A DNA stretch of 64,000 nucleotides from Phormidium ambiguum IAM M-71 (lineage in GTDB: Bacteria > Cyanobacteriota > Cyanobacteriia > Cyanobacteriales > Aerosakkonemataceae), in NCBI RefSeq assembly GCF_001904725.1, contig NZ_MRCE01000001.1, positions 81,167 through 145,166 on the forward strand. Direction: 5' to 3'. The first letter of the stretch is position 1. Every line of letters begins with the position of its first letter. Under the pieces are notes generated by a model. That model did not search any database. It saw only the letters and a list, made by a program, of their open reading frames with translations, and was not told the DNA's origin. Of this stretch, positions 53,376 through 63,305 are shown one piece after another. Position numbers and translations under genes: made by a program.

Positions 53376-53404
53376 CGCAAGTGCCTATTGATAAATACTG
53401 TCGA

Positions 53405-53454
53405 TTTTGCTCCCCCAAAACCCTCTTTAATAAGCGGGATTTTGGGGGGCAAAA
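53405..53454. terminator. bidirectional terminator hairpin
   Basis: TTTTGC-CCCCC-AAAA-CCC (53405-53423, with one extra T) is mirrored by GGG-TTTT-GGGGGG-C-AAAA (53436-53454). T-rich flanks on both strands make it a good terminator for both convergent genes. Confidence 0.8.
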
Positions 53455-53470
53455 ATGTTTCAATTCAAAT

Positions 53471-54631
53471 TTAACTATCTGTTTCTACAAAAATAATTCC
53501 AGCCATAACTAATTTAGTAAGTAATGGTACGGCTTCGGCTTCTAAATCTAAATCGGGTGCCCATGTAGCTAAATCAAAAAGACTAAATTTGTCTCGATTG
53601 AAGATATTTTCAACTAATTCTAAGGTAACTCCTTTCAAAGTAACTTTTTGGTTGTTAAATGTAATGTTGTATTCTTGTTCGTTAATATGTTCGATTCGCA
53701 CTTGCTGATATTTGGGGCGAATAAACTGGGTATCAAATCCGCGATCGAAAATTCCGAACCCTGCTTGAAAGGGTAAAGAGTATTTAGCAACTGAAGGAGT
53801 TATACTGGTTAAGTAATCAGCATATTTTTGGCTCAAATCCTCATTTTTTGTATAACTGATTAAATTATTAATTAAATCTTCTACTTTTACTTGCAATTCA
53901 TTGGTATTATTATTGTTAATAATTGGCAGATTTTCTCGCCATTCTGATTGATTTAATAATTCATCGAATAACCAATTTAAGAAATCAATACCTGTGTGAC
54001 AATCGATTCCTAAAGTTAGATGTAAAGATGGTTGATCTAAACTTAGGGCATAATGCCAATGTCCGCGAGGAATGTAAAGTAAATCGCCTGGATTGAGTAC
54101 AGTTTTTATATATGGTGGTTCATCAGGTGGTAATTGTTCATCGGAACGATTTTCTGACAATGGATACTTAATGGTATCAGAAAAAATATACCATTCTTTT
54201 GTACCATAAATTTGTAAAATAAAAACTTCATGAGTGTCGTAGTGGCAATCAAAACCTTGCTGTTCTGGGGGAGAACAATATAAATTTATTTGGGTTTTGT
54301 GACCTATTTCTGAATGAATCGCTGCGGCAAATTCAGCAAGTTCGGGAACTAATTCGTGGATTAGATTAATAATTAAAGTAGCTCCTTTTTGAAAGTTTTT
54401 GAGCCAGTTTTCCCCAGGTGTTTCGGGTAAGCTTTTGCCATCTAATGAAAAGCGAATTTTGGGAGAAGTAAGTTGATGAAAATTGAGTAAATAATTAAGT
54501 TGTTTCCAAGAAAAAAGATGCTGAAATTTTTGCTTGTTTGGTTGGGAAATTACAATAGCTTGTTTTTGCCAGTTTTCGGCTAAAAATTTTTCTACTGGGT
54601 AAGGATGGAGAAGGGAAGATAGAGTTTGCAT
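53471..54631 (-). CDS. JmjC/cupin-like 2-oxoglutarate oxygenase (ROXA/YcfD type)
   Basis: The 386-aa enzyme has the JmjC pattern of bacterial ribosomal-oxygenase relatives: FDCHYDTHEVFILQIYGTKEWYIF (HxD iron ligands in CHYDTHE), LNPGDLLYIPRGHWHYALSLDQPSLHLTLGIDC with the distal His in RGHWHY, and an N-terminal substrate-cap domain HPYPVEKFLAENWQKQAIVI. A C-terminal winged-helix-like region (~300-386) completes the architecture. Such enzymes hydroxylate Arg or His side chains in proteins. ATG 54631 leaves room for the hairpin at 54661-54688. A small exported Arg-rich peptide gene lies 58 bases upstream. Confidence 0.82.
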   Translation of the reverse strand: MQTLSSLLHPYPVEKFLAENWQKQAIVISQPNKQKFQHLFSWKQLNYLLNFHQLTSPKIRFSLDGKSLPETPGENWLKNFQKGATLIINLIHELVPELAEFAAAIHSEIGHKTQINLYCSPPEQQGFDCHYDTHEVFILQIYGTKEWYIFSDTIKYPLSENRSDEQLPPDEPPYIKTVLNPGDLLYIPRGHWHYALSLDQPSLHLTLGIDCHTGIDFLNWLFDELLNQSEWRENLPIINNNNTNELQVKVEDLINNLISYTKNEDLSQKYADYLTSITPSVAKYSLPFQAGFGIFDRGFDTQFIRPKYQQVRIEHINEQEYNITFNNQKVTLKGVTLELVENIFNRDKFSLFDLATWAPDLDLEAEAVPLLTKLVMAGIIFVETDS

Positions 54632-54660
54632 TGTTAATGTGGCAACTGAAATGTTAAACA

Positions 54661-54688
54661 AATTAAGTCCGCCGACGCGGACTTAATT
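54661..54688. repeat. 12-bp hairpin between the peptide and JmjC genes
   Basis: AATTAAGTCCGC (54661-54672) is perfectly inverted at 54677-54688 with loop CGAC. On the - strand it lies after the small peptide gene and before the oxygenase start, so it could attenuate or stabilise. The inner arms (AGTCCGC/GCGGACT) are those of the palindrome at 25507-25524 in reverse orientation, so it belongs to a dispersed family. Confidence 0.75.
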
Positions 54689-54726
54689 AATAAAGTAGGG
54701 TTTACGAAGCTTCAGAATTGGGGATA

Positions 54727-54969
54727 TTAGCGACGACGGCGACGACTACCTTGATCGTAATCTTTACTGTAATCATTATTGCGATTGGATTCGATAATTT
54801 CTTCTGCTTGATTTTGGTTGAGTTCGGAAATTTCTATCTGGATTGGTTGCCTTTTCACCTGTGTAGGATTATCAGCAATATTTTCTAATGTTGTGGCATT
54901 GCTAACTACAGGAATGAGAAAGCTAGAATTTGCAGCTAACAGCAAGCTGAGTAATGTCTTTGGATTCAT
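54727..54969 (-). CDS. small exported protein with polyarginine C-terminus
   Basis: The 80-aa protein has an N-terminal signal peptide (KTLLSLLLAANSSFLIPVVSNA, ~4-25), a neutral-to-acidic middle (IADNPTQVKRQPIQIEISELNQNQAEEIIESNRNN) and a compact tail DYSKDYDQGSRRRRR. It is too short for a domain I know. The next gene downstream on the same strand is a protein-hydroxylating-type oxygenase. The pair could be a precursor and modifying enzyme, but a simple small secreted protein is equally possible. Confidence 0.6.
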   Translation of the reverse strand: MNPKTLLSLLLAANSSFLIPVVSNATTLENIADNPTQVKRQPIQIEISELNQNQAEEIIESNRNNDYSKDYDQGSRRRRR

Positions 54970-55076
54970 AGTTAATCTTGCTTTTCCTTGAGAATATATT
55001 GTTGTTAATTGTTAAGTTACAAATCAATTGTGACAAAAAGATGACACGCGAAAATTCCATAGTAAATTTAGGTTAT

Positions 55077-56588
55077 TTAGAACGAATTTAGGATCGGTGT
55101 TAATTTAATTGTGAAGGTTGAACCTTGTCCTAAATTACTGTTGGCGCTAATTTCTCCACCATGAAGTTGAACTATTTGTTGCGCGATCGCTAATCCTAAA
55201 CCAAAACCACCTGTTGTCTTGTGGCGCACTCTATCTACTCGATAAAATCGCTCGAAAATATGTGGTAAATCTGCTTCAGGTATTCCGATTCCACTATCTT
55301 TTATTTGCAGCCAAACTGCCGATGAATCTGTAAATAAGCTAATTGTAATATCTCCTTTTTCAGGGGTGTATTTACAAGCATTTTGCACTAAATTAAATAT
55401 TGCTTGCTCTAACAAATTTGGTGCTGTTTTAACTAAAATAGTAATTTTCGGTAGATTCCAGTAAATTTTTAAGTTTTTTGTATTGATTTCTTCCTGACAG
55501 CGATCGACTATTTGCTTAAGCAATTCATTTAAATTAATTTCGTTTAATGTTTCTGGTAACTGTTCGTAGCGAGCTAAAAATAATAAATTGGTAATTAAGT
55601 TACTAATTGATTTTGTCAAATCTACAATTTTTTCTAACCTTTTTCGTGGTTGAAAACTGTCTTCTTCAGATGCTAGCAAACCTACTTGTGCATTACTCAA
55701 AATTGCTGCTATTGGTGCTCGGAGTTCGTGGGAAGCGTTAGCTGTAAAACGTTGTAATCGATCGTAAGCTTTCTGTAAATTTTGTTCAGCTTGTAATTGA
55801 GCTTTTAAAGCTGCCTCTAGTTTCAAATTGCTTTCTTGTAAATTGCCTCTTTCCCAGGCTAATTCTCTTTCTAAGCGTGAGAATAAGTGAACTGTTAAAT
55901 AACCGCCAATAATACCAATTAGTATCAAACTAAATAAAATTAACCAACTTAGATTTTGATAAAATCTTAAGTTTTCCTTTCTAAGTTCTAATAACCGTTC
56001 CTCTTCTGCCTTAAATATAGCAATTTTATTTCTAGCCTCATCCATTAAAATTTTGCATTCTGCTAACCAATCATACATTTCGCTGTAAGAAAAGCGTTTT
56101 TGTAAAGGAGATTGATAATAGACTTGCTTATTTGGTTTTTGACTTACCCATCCTTTCGGGGTAGCTTTGGCATTCATTTGAGTTAACTTTCTTTCCATTA
56201 GCGTCAAATTTTGCTGGACTAAAACTTCAATTTTTTTTATTCTTTTACTTTGCTGTGAATTATCAGACACTAAAACTGTCAGAGTGTTTAAGTTTTGGGA
56301 AATTTTTGTAATTGCCTGATTATAATCAGGTAAAAAATCTGGTCTTCCCGTCATTGCGTAACCAATCATTTCTGTTTCTGCATCTATTAAACCTGTAACT
56401 AAATTTTGCGCGGTTAACCGGACTAGTTGAGTATGTTTAACTCTAGCTTCATTTTCTAATAAGCTAAGTTTTAACCAACCAAAAGTTACTAACGTAGAGA
56501 TTAAACAAGCAAAAGGAATAGAAATAATTAATAGTCCACGTTTTTTAACTGAAATCGTCTCCCAAAGATGATTATATGTATTAATCAT
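55077..56588 (-). CDS. CHASE3-type sensor histidine kinase
   Basis: Two membrane helices (~19-40 and ~212-232) enclose a helical periplasmic CHASE3-like domain with [29 protein letters not shown]. After the second helix come a coiled coil, the phosphoacceptor [22 protein letters not shown], and ATPase boxes [24 protein letters not shown] and [21 protein letters not shown]. It will autophosphorylate and pass phosphate to the adjacent regulator. ATG 56588 overlaps the regulator's stop (ATGA), so the true start is there and not further upstream. Confidence 0.9.
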   Translation of the reverse strand: MINTYNHLWETISVKKRGLLIISIPFACLISTLVTFGWLKLSLLENEARVKHTQLVRLTAQNLVTGLIDAETEMIGYAMTGRPDFLPDYNQAITKISQNLNTLTVLVSDNSQQSKRIKKIEVLVQQNLTLMERKLTQMNAKATPKGWVSQKPNKQVYYQSPLQKRFSYSEMYDWLAECKILMDEARNKIAIFKAEEERLLELRKENLRFYQNLSWLILFSLILIGIIGGYLTVHLFSRLERELAWERGNLQESNLKLEAALKAQLQAEQNLQKAYDRLQRFTANASHELRAPIAAILSNAQVGLLASEEDSFQPRKRLEKIVDLTKSISNLITNLLFLARYEQLPETLNEINLNELLKQIVDRCQEEINTKNLKIYWNLPKITILVKTAPNLLEQAIFNLVQNACKYTPEKGDITISLFTDSSAVWLQIKDSGIGIPEADLPHIFERFYRVDRVRHKTTGGFGLGLAIAQQIVQLHGGEISANSNLGQGSTFTIKLTPILNSF

Positions 56589-57268
56589 TGATTGGAATGG
56601 AGACGATAACCCATACCATAAACTGTTTCTACCCATTCTGCTACACCGATGATTTGCAGTTTTTGTCGCAGTCGCCGAATCAAAGTTGTGACAGCATTAC
56701 TTTCTATTTCTTCTTTCCAGTGCCAAAGATTTTGTTCAATTTGATTGCGAGTTAAAATTTGATTTGGATGGCGCATTAGGTACTCTAACATTTGAAATTC
56801 GCGCACGGAAAGTTTTACTATTTCCCCACACCTTTCTGCTGTCAAATTATGTAAATTTAGTTGTAAGTCGGCTAATTGTAGTATATCACCTGTCCACAAA
56901 GGCGATCGCCTACCCAACGCCCGCACCCTTGCCAACAATTCAATCACATCTACAGGTTTTACCAAATAATCATCTGCCCCAGCATCTAAACCTGTGACTT
57001 TATCTGCGATCGTATCTTTTGCAGTTAACATTAAAATTGGCGCAGTTTTCCCCTTATGGCGATAATAGCGACATAGTTCTATACCGCTAATCTCTGGTAG
57101 CATCCAATCTAAAATTAACAAATCATAGTCTTTTTCCGTTATTAACCATTTGGCAGTTTCTCCATCTTCTACTCCATCAATTAGATGACCAACTTGAGTT
57201 AATGCTACTTCTAGCGGTTCTAATTGTTCCGCATCATCTTCTACCAGTAAAATTCTCATTTTTGGCAA
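56585..57268 (-). CDS. OmpR-family response regulator
   Basis: Receiver domain with [19 protein letters not shown], phosphoacceptor Asp in [18 protein letters not shown], and [20 protein letters not shown]. Winged helix with [22 protein letters not shown] and [14 protein letters not shown]. The stop overlaps the kinase start by four bases, and its own start lies eight bases after the dynamin gene. The three genes therefore form one operon: dynamin, regulator, kinase. Confidence 0.92.
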   Translation of the reverse strand: MPKMRILLVEDDAEQLEPLEVALTQVGHLIDGVEDGETAKWLITEKDYDLLILDWMLPEISGIELCRYYRHKGKTAPILMLTAKDTIADKVTGLDAGADDYLVKPVDVIELLARVRALGRRSPLWTGDILQLADLQLNLHNLTAERCGEIVKLSVREFQMLEYLMRHPNQILTRNQIEQNLWHWKEEIESNAVTTLIRRLRQKLQIIGVAEWVETVYGMGYRLHSNQ

Positions 57269-57276
57269 ATTACGTG

Positions 57277-59664
57277 CTATTTTTTAGGCACTAATTCCTC
57301 CATGTAATTAAGATAAGCATCAGCTTTTTTTACTTGTTCTTTAACTTCTGGAACTAATGAATTCAGGGCTTCAGTTAATTTCGTTTTAGCTTCAATAGAC
57401 AATTGCTGGTCTACTTGAGCTTGTTTTAAACTATTGCGATAGTTGTTCAAGTAAGTATCCAAATCATTAAAGAAGTCGTCAATTCTTTGTTGGAAATCTT
57501 CATCCAAATATTGGCTGATACCATTTTTAATGTCATTAATTCTTTGATCGATTAACTTATTGATTTCGTAAATTATTCCTTGCAAAGAAACAGTGTAAAA
57601 GTTTTCAGTTTTATGTGGTCTTCTGACTTTTTCGGTAACTTCAAAAGGCACTAACCACAAGAAGTGTAAAAATGACCTTTTCGTTCTGACAACTTCACTG
57701 TAACCTTGATCAATTTTCCGCGTATGACGAATTACCAAAGGTTTGTTCAAATCAATATAGTAATCTGACTGAAATCGGAGATTAGGTAAAGACAGATTTA
57801 AGTGGAAATTTTCATTCAATCTTTCTCTAGCTCGATCGATAATTGGCTTAGTTTGCTCATCTAAGAAATTCATCATTTTTTGTCGAGCTTCATCAATTAC
57901 TTGCACGCTATTTTCCTGAACTTTTTCTAGTAATAAATCTACTCGACGCTTCGCATAAGCTACTGCTAACCCCGCAAATTCTTCTGCATCTCTTAAAGTA
58001 GTAAATTCCATTGAACTTAGTCGTTTAGACTCAGTAGCAACTTCTTGTTTTTGTTGTGCAATCCAGTTGGCAAAAACTTTGCCTGTTGTTCCACCTTTAG
58101 CCACAAAATCTGCAACGTGGGGATCTTCCTGCAACAGATATGTTTCTACGCTCAATTTACCTTCTTGTTGGAGGTTTTCCAAAATTTTATTCAGTTTTTC
58201 CTGTAAATCAATTTTGATTTGTTCAATTTCTTGTAAACTGTTACGACAGTTTTCAATGCTATGAATATCTTCATCTAATGCTGCTACTTCTAATCGCAGT
58301 TTTTCGCCATCTTCATTAATAGCGCGACTGCGTAATTGGGTGTCTTCCAAAAGTTCTAATAACCGACCTTTAGCAATTTTCAAAGAAGAAGTGATACATC
58401 TGGGTGCAGCTTCCGTCATTAAAGCATTAACTGCATTAGTTAAAAATAAATCAAAGCCAGATTTATTCCACAATTTTTCGGCTTTCTTTTGTAATTGGTT
58501 GACTGTAGTTTCTTGTAATTCTTCTTCCCAATCTAACGGAAAAACATCTTGAGCGAGCGATCGGGCCGTCCTCAATTGTGCCACATCCACACCCGGACGT
58601 TGCTGCACTTCTCCCAAAAAATTAGCCGCAGAAAACGCCCATCTTGCCGAAATTTCAAAAACGCGATCGCTCTGTTCTCCATCCCCAATACCAAACTCCG
58701 CCGCCACAAATTGCCGCACCTGTTCGGGAGTCATATCTCCCTCTTTTCTTTGGTCAACTTTATTCACCAAAACATATAAATTATCCTTGCCGCGCAGTTC
58801 AATTACCCGCGCCACATCCTTCTTAATTTCATCTTCCGCTTTTGTATTTAACTCCGTAAAATTCAGCACAATTAAAATTACAGAACTCGCTTGTAACTGT
58901 TCCGCAACTACATTTACCAGCTTTAAATTTTCCCCAGCTTCATTCGGTCCCGGAGTATCTACAATGACTAATTTACCCGCAATATCTGCTCTATCTGTAA
59001 TTCCCGATCGATAAAAAGGACTATAAATACGAGGCACATCAATCAAAGATTGTAAAGGATCGGAAAGCGGATCTAAAACACTACAAAGGCGAATAATATC
59101 ATTCAAAGCCCGCAAACTATTAATAATCGGCAATCGCCCAGAAATTTTACTATCGATCGCAATTCCCGTCATCCCCTGAATTTTTTCCGGTAACTTTGCC
59201 AAATGCGGATATTGCGCCATCCTTTCCTGCACTCGGTCTAAACCTAACTCAGTAATTTTCCGTTGTAAAGCCGTAAAAGTATCACGAAAAATATCTTGAA
59301 TTTGCTGAGTTAAAACTAACACAGGCTCAGCTAATTGCGGATCGAAAATGATCTCAGTAGGCAAAGTTGTCATTGCCGCATTACGACTCGGCAATAATTC
59401 TTGCCCAACAATAGCGTTAATAATCGTAGATTTACCCGCTTTCATTGGTGCAACTATTGCCATTCTCAACTCTAAATCGGAAACATTGCGAGTAGCATCT
59501 GCGACTTCTCTTTGAAATTTGGCATACTTTTCACTAGCAGTATCAGAACTCAGTGCTGTACTCACACGATGCAATAACGAACCTACTTGTCCTAATAGAT
59601 CGATCGCATTTGTTTGCAAGCTTTGTATATTAGGCTTTTTTACTTCCGCAACCATGAGACTCAC
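57277..59664 (-). CDS. bacterial dynamin-family GTPase
   Basis: A large 795-aa GTPase. The P-loop MAIVAPMKAGKSTIINAIVG lies at 68-87, switch/G2 region ELLPSRNAAMTTLPTEIIFDP follows, G3 is DTPGPNEAG, and G4 is NKVDQRK. The middle and C-terminal halves are long helices with coiled-coil character (~420-560 and ~700-790), as in bacterial dynamin-like proteins that bend or repair membranes. A hydrophobic basic segment KRSFLHFLWLVPFEVTEKVRRPHK (~665-688) may be the membrane-binding paddle. First gene of an operon with a two-component system. Starts MSLM; the second Met is also possible. Confidence 0.88.
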   Translation of the reverse strand: MSLMVAEVKKPNIQSLQTNAIDLLGQVGSLLHRVSTALSSDTASEKYAKFQREVADATRNVSDLELRMAIVAPMKAGKSTIINAIVGQELLPSRNAAMTTLPTEIIFDPQLAEPVLVLTQQIQDIFRDTFTALQRKITELGLDRVQERMAQYPHLAKLPEKIQGMTGIAIDSKISGRLPIINSLRALNDIIRLCSVLDPLSDPLQSLIDVPRIYSPFYRSGITDRADIAGKLVIVDTPGPNEAGENLKLVNVVAEQLQASSVILIVLNFTELNTKAEDEIKKDVARVIELRGKDNLYVLVNKVDQRKEGDMTPEQVRQFVAAEFGIGDGEQSDRVFEISARWAFSAANFLGEVQQRPGVDVAQLRTARSLAQDVFPLDWEEELQETTVNQLQKKAEKLWNKSGFDLFLTNAVNALMTEAAPRCITSSLKIAKGRLLELLEDTQLRSRAINEDGEKLRLEVAALDEDIHSIENCRNSLQEIEQIKIDLQEKLNKILENLQQEGKLSVETYLLQEDPHVADFVAKGGTTGKVFANWIAQQKQEVATESKRLSSMEFTTLRDAEEFAGLAVAYAKRRVDLLLEKVQENSVQVIDEARQKMMNFLDEQTKPIIDRARERLNENFHLNLSLPNLRFQSDYYIDLNKPLVIRHTRKIDQGYSEVVRTKRSFLHFLWLVPFEVTEKVRRPHKTENFYTVSLQGIIYEINKLIDQRINDIKNGISQYLDEDFQQRIDDFFNDLDTYLNNYRNSLKQAQVDQQLSIEAKTKLTEALNSLVPEVKEQVKKADAYLNYMEELVPKK

Positions 59665-59938
59665 TCCCCGCCAGATGTCTAACTGAATAAAAACACTTGA
59701 TTTAAAGTTTAGATTTTTAATTTTGTCTGAAACTCAACTATATCGAAAAAATCTCCGATTGTTATCCTTAGTTGACGATCGGTTTGCTAAGATAACCTCC
59801 AAGAATATCATGTAAACGTAATTTACCTCCGGCACAAAGGAGGCAATTACTGCGTCTTTAACAAAGGCTAGCCCTCTATTGATCGAATTAGCAATAGATG
59901 TGGCATTAATCTGTAGTTGATTTATCTGCGGAAACACC

Positions 59939-60508
59939 ATGCGTAACCCTATCCAAAATTTCGATCGTTTTTCAGGTGCAGCACCAATTTTCGGGAAACT
60001 CTTTGTTTCTAGCTTACTTTTGGGCTTGATTGGTACAGTCAGCACTAACCTTGATATTTTGCCATCAACAGCCCAATCAACCGCACAAACTAAACAAGCT
60101 GCACCCCCAATCAATCAGAGATTGGTGGGAAGTTGGCAAAGCCGAGTTTCTCAAACTCAAAATCTCACTTTTATTTTCGGGCCAGATGGTAAATTATTTA
60201 TTGTCTTGCCGTCAAACTCAGACAAAGCTCAAGCTTTACAACTACGCTACCGAGTTGCTTCGACAAGCAGCAAACCAATGCACTTGGATTTAACTACCGC
60301 TAACAACAAAACTGCCCAGACCATTTTTGAGTTTACTCCTGACGGTCAACTGCGAATGGAATTGCAAGGTATTGACGCAGCAAAACCCAGACCAGCTAAC
60401 TTTGGTAAAGGAGCTTTAGTGTTTAAAAAAGTTTCCAATAACACTAGTTTGCCACCTAATGCTCAACTCAGACAAACTAATAATCCGAATAATGTCATGC
60501 CTAAATAA
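59939..60508 (+). CDS. conserved secreted protein
   Basis: An N-terminal hydrophobic segment (LFVSSLLLGLIGTVSTNL, ~21-38) is followed by ~100 residues with a lipocalin-like strand pattern (LVGSWQSRVSQTQNLTFIFGPDGKLFIVLP, ... IFEFTPDGQLRMELQGI). The GSWQSR...FxPDGxL repeats recall short beta-barrel cyanobacterial unknowns. The tail is Asn/Pro-rich. It is divergent from the dynamin operon across a 274-base spacer. No function can be given. Confidence 0.65.
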   Translation: MRNPIQNFDRFSGAAPIFGKLFVSSLLLGLIGTVSTNLDILPSTAQSTAQTKQAAPPINQRLVGSWQSRVSQTQNLTFIFGPDGKLFIVLPSNSDKAQALQLRYRVASTSSKPMHLDLTTANNKTAQTIFEFTPDGQLRMELQGIDAAKPRPANFGKGALVFKKVSNNTSLPPNAQLRQTNNPNNVMPK

Positions 60509-60583
60509 TGACAACAGCCAAAGAATCCTGATACTTCTCTGAATAGCTCGAACAAATTGTTCAGTAACAGCCAACATAATATT

Positions 60584-60613
60584 TGTAGGGTGCTTTACTC
60601 ACGCACCCCACAA
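60584..60613. repeat. hairpin before the ABC ATPase gene
   Basis: TTTGT-GGGTGC (60582-60593) mirrors GCACCC-ACAAA (60603-60614). It lies in the spacer between the secreted protein and the ABC ATPase. It may be a terminator or dispersed repeat; no T-tract. Confidence 0.5.
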
Positions 60614-60664
60614 ATACAGGCTAAGCACTGTTAAGATGTGGTTAATTTCAAATGCTTAACTTCC

Positions 60665-62611
60665 ATGACTGATACCGTTCTCGATGTTCGCAACTTACAA
60701 GTTCAGTTCTTCGCCAAAGGTACAGGTAAAACGCCTGTGGTTACAAAAGCTGTGGATAATATTTCCTTTCAGGTAAAACCGGGGCAAACTCTGGGAATTG
60801 TAGGTGAATCGGGTTCTGGTAAATCAGTTACTTCCCTAGCTGTTATGGGTTTAGTGCCAACTCCTAGCAGGGTGTCGGGCGAAATTTGGTTTCAAGGTTC
60901 AGCTGAAGGCGATGAACCTGTCAATCTGTTGCAATTGCCGGAAAAAAGAAAGCAGCGATATCGGGGCGGCGAGATTGCGATGATCTTCCAAGAACCGATG
61001 AGTTCTTTAAATCCGGTTTATACTATTGGTTTTCAAATTACAGAGGCAATTCGGTTACACCAAAATGTTTCGCAGGCGCAAGCTAGAAGGTTGGCGGTTT
61101 CTTTGTTACAAGAAGTGAAATTGCTGCCTAGTGATGAGAAGTTGCAGCAGCAGTTCTGGGAAATTAATAGACAGGAACAATTACAAAATTCTCCGGGTAA
61201 AGATCGATCGCCTAATATTAGCGATCGAGAAATTAATCAGTATATTAATCAACAGAAATTGGCACTGCTCGATCGCTATCCCCACGAACTTTCCGGGGGA
61301 CAAATGCAGCGAGTCATGATTGCAATGGCAATTTCTTGTAATCCGAAAGTTTTGATCGCCGACGAACCGACTACAGCTTTAGATGTAACTGTGCAAGCAA
61401 CTATTTTAGAGTTGTTGCGCGAGTTATGCCAAGTTCGGGGAATGTCGATGATTTTTATTACTCACGACTTAGGCGTAATTGCCGAAATTGCCGATACTGT
61501 GGCAGTAATGTATCGGGGAAAAATTGTTGAATTTGGCCCGGTTTGGCAAATCTTCTCGGCTCCTCATCATCCTTATACTAAAGGTTTATTAGCTTGTCGT
61601 CCCCGTCTCGATCGCAATACACGCTACTTACCAACGGTTTCTGATTTTATGGAAGTAATAGAAACTGCGGATGGGGAATGGAAAATTGAAGAGAAAAGTA
61701 AAGGTACAAATGAACAATTAGGTGTTGCGCCAACTCAATTTCCAGTTTCTCGTCCTCTGTCACCAGTGCATACTTCTGACGCACCAATTTTATCTGTGAA
61801 AAATCTGCAAGTTGGTTTTCCAGTGCGGGGAATGTTTGGCAAAACGAAACGCTACATTATGGCTGTGAATAGCATTTCTTTTGATGTTTATAAGAGTGAA
61901 ACATTGGGTTTGGTGGGAGAGTCTGGTTGTGGTAAAACTACTTTAGCCCGGACTTTATTGCGCTTAATTGAACCAATGAGCGGGCAAATTTTCTTTGAAG
62001 GTCGTGATATTACAAATTTGAGTGGTGCGCCTTTACAAAAGTTGCGCCGGGAAATGCAAATAGTGTTCCAAAATCCGTTTAGTTCTCTCGATCCGCGCAT
62101 GAAAATTGGGAATGCGGTGATGGAACCTTTGCGAATTCACCAAATAGGTAAAAACGATAAAGAAAGACGCGATCGCGCCGCCTATTTATTAGAAAAAGTC
62201 GGTTTAAATCCTGATTGGATGAACCGTTATCCTCACGAATTTTCTGGGGGACAAAGGCAAAGGGTTTGTATTGCCCGTGCTTTAGCTTTAAATCCAAAAT
62301 TTATTATTTGTGATGAATCTGTTTCGGCTTTAGACGTTTCTGTACAAGCACAAGTATTGAACTTGTTAAAAGAAATTCAACAAGAATTTGGCTTGACTTA
62401 TATTTTTATTTCCCACGATTTGAGTGTGGTGAAATTTATGAGCGATCGCATTATGGTAATGAACAGCGGCAAAATCGAAGAAATTGATATTGCCGATATG
62501 ATTTATCGTACTCCAAAAACAGAATACACTCGACAATTAATTAATTCGATTCCCACAGGGAGTTTAGCCAGAATTAAACAGCGGCAACAAAAGCGATCGA
62601 TCGCAATGTAA
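60665..62611 (+). CDS. dipeptide/oligopeptide ABC importer, fused two-ATPase subunit
   Basis: One polypeptide joins two peptide-importer ATPases (DppD/DppF or OppD/OppF type, as in GsiA). The first half has IVGESGSGKSVTSLAVMG, a signature LSGGQMQRVMIAMAI and Walker B ...LIADEPTTALD. The second has VGESGCGKTTLARTLL, FSGGQRQRVCIARALALNP and FIICDESVSALDVSVQAQ. The HPYTKGLLACRP stretch between them marks the OppD C-terminal domain. Permease and binding-protein genes are not in the window. Start ATG 60665 is chosen over a GTG nine codons earlier. Confidence 0.9.
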   Translation: MTDTVLDVRNLQVQFFAKGTGKTPVVTKAVDNISFQVKPGQTLGIVGESGSGKSVTSLAVMGLVPTPSRVSGEIWFQGSAEGDEPVNLLQLPEKRKQRYRGGEIAMIFQEPMSSLNPVYTIGFQITEAIRLHQNVSQAQARRLAVSLLQEVKLLPSDEKLQQQFWEINRQEQLQNSPGKDRSPNISDREINQYINQQKLALLDRYPHELSGGQMQRVMIAMAISCNPKVLIADEPTTALDVTVQATILELLRELCQVRGMSMIFITHDLGVIAEIADTVAVMYRGKIVEFGPVWQIFSAPHHPYTKGLLACRPRLDRNTRYLPTVSDFMEVIETADGEWKIEEKSKGTNEQLGVAPTQFPVSRPLSPVHTSDAPILSVKNLQVGFPVRGMFGKTKRYIMAVNSISFDVYKSETLGLVGESGCGKTTLARTLLRLIEPMSGQIFFEGRDITNLSGAPLQKLRREMQIVFQNPFSSLDPRMKIGNAVMEPLRIHQIGKNDKERRDRAAYLLEKVGLNPDWMNRYPHEFSGGQRQRVCIARALALNPKFIICDESVSALDVSVQAQVLNLLKEIQQEFGLTYIFISHDLSVVKFMSDRIMVMNSGKIEEIDIADMIYRTPKTEYTRQLINSIPTGSLARIKQRQQKRSIAM

Positions 62612-63305
62612 TATCGTTTCCCTTTGGAGTTTAGAACAGGAGTTAAGTTTAAGGGAACTGATATGTTTATATTTATTGCAGAAAAAATGTAGAAGACAAT
62701 GCAGGCAAAGATTTTGAGCCTTTTTGCAACAAATGCAAGTTTTTCATATATTTTGGCTTTTTTGGGGAAATAGTTGGCTCCCATTTGGAAACTAGGTAAC
62801 AAACATTATATTTTTCCAGGTTTGTAGCTTCTGGATTCCTTCTCTATACTTTTTCAACAAGCAGGAATTTAATTTGCCGACAATTTATTGTAACAGCAAG
62901 ACGATAGCAGGAATGTGCATAAATGGCATAATCGTGCAAGATTTTCTCAGTATTATTTCTTATATTTATTATTACTGAACCTATAAAAATTAATTTTATG
63001 TCTGTACGTAAACTCACCAAAATAAACATAATCAAAAATCTTCAATTAAAAGAGTTTTTCAATTCACATTTTGCAACCTTAACTAGCAAAGTTTGTCCCT
63101 TGAGTCTACGTCCCAGTAATTACCCACAATTTCTCACAAATTCTCACAGCTAGATCAAACCTGACTATTTATATTGGTTTTATAGGTGATTTAGCTCATT
63201 AATCAACAAACTTAAAGGCTACCAACTAAAGCTGGGAGAAATTTTTTACTAAGCGTCTCATGTTATCGCAATTGCCAAGCAAAAAATTAATTTACTGCGA
63301 TTATT
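62612..63305. other. gene-poor AT-rich spacer
   Basis: Nearly 700 bases with no convincing gene on either strand. Only a short direct repeat (TTCTCACAAA then TTCTCACAGC, 63131-63150) stands out. Small open stretches near 62503-62802 and 62844-63035 on the minus strand have no recognisable family and strongly biased composition. The right end must hold the promoter for the HTH gene. Confidence 0.4.

Noticed and set aside
59734-60114. Minus-strand frame of 126 residues overlapping the secreted protein
   Set aside because: More than half is antisense to a better gene and the rest has no recognisable pattern.
62503-63035. Two short minus-strand frames in the spacer after the ABC ATPase
   Set aside because: AT-biased, no ribosome site, no family; one overlaps the ATPase gene end.
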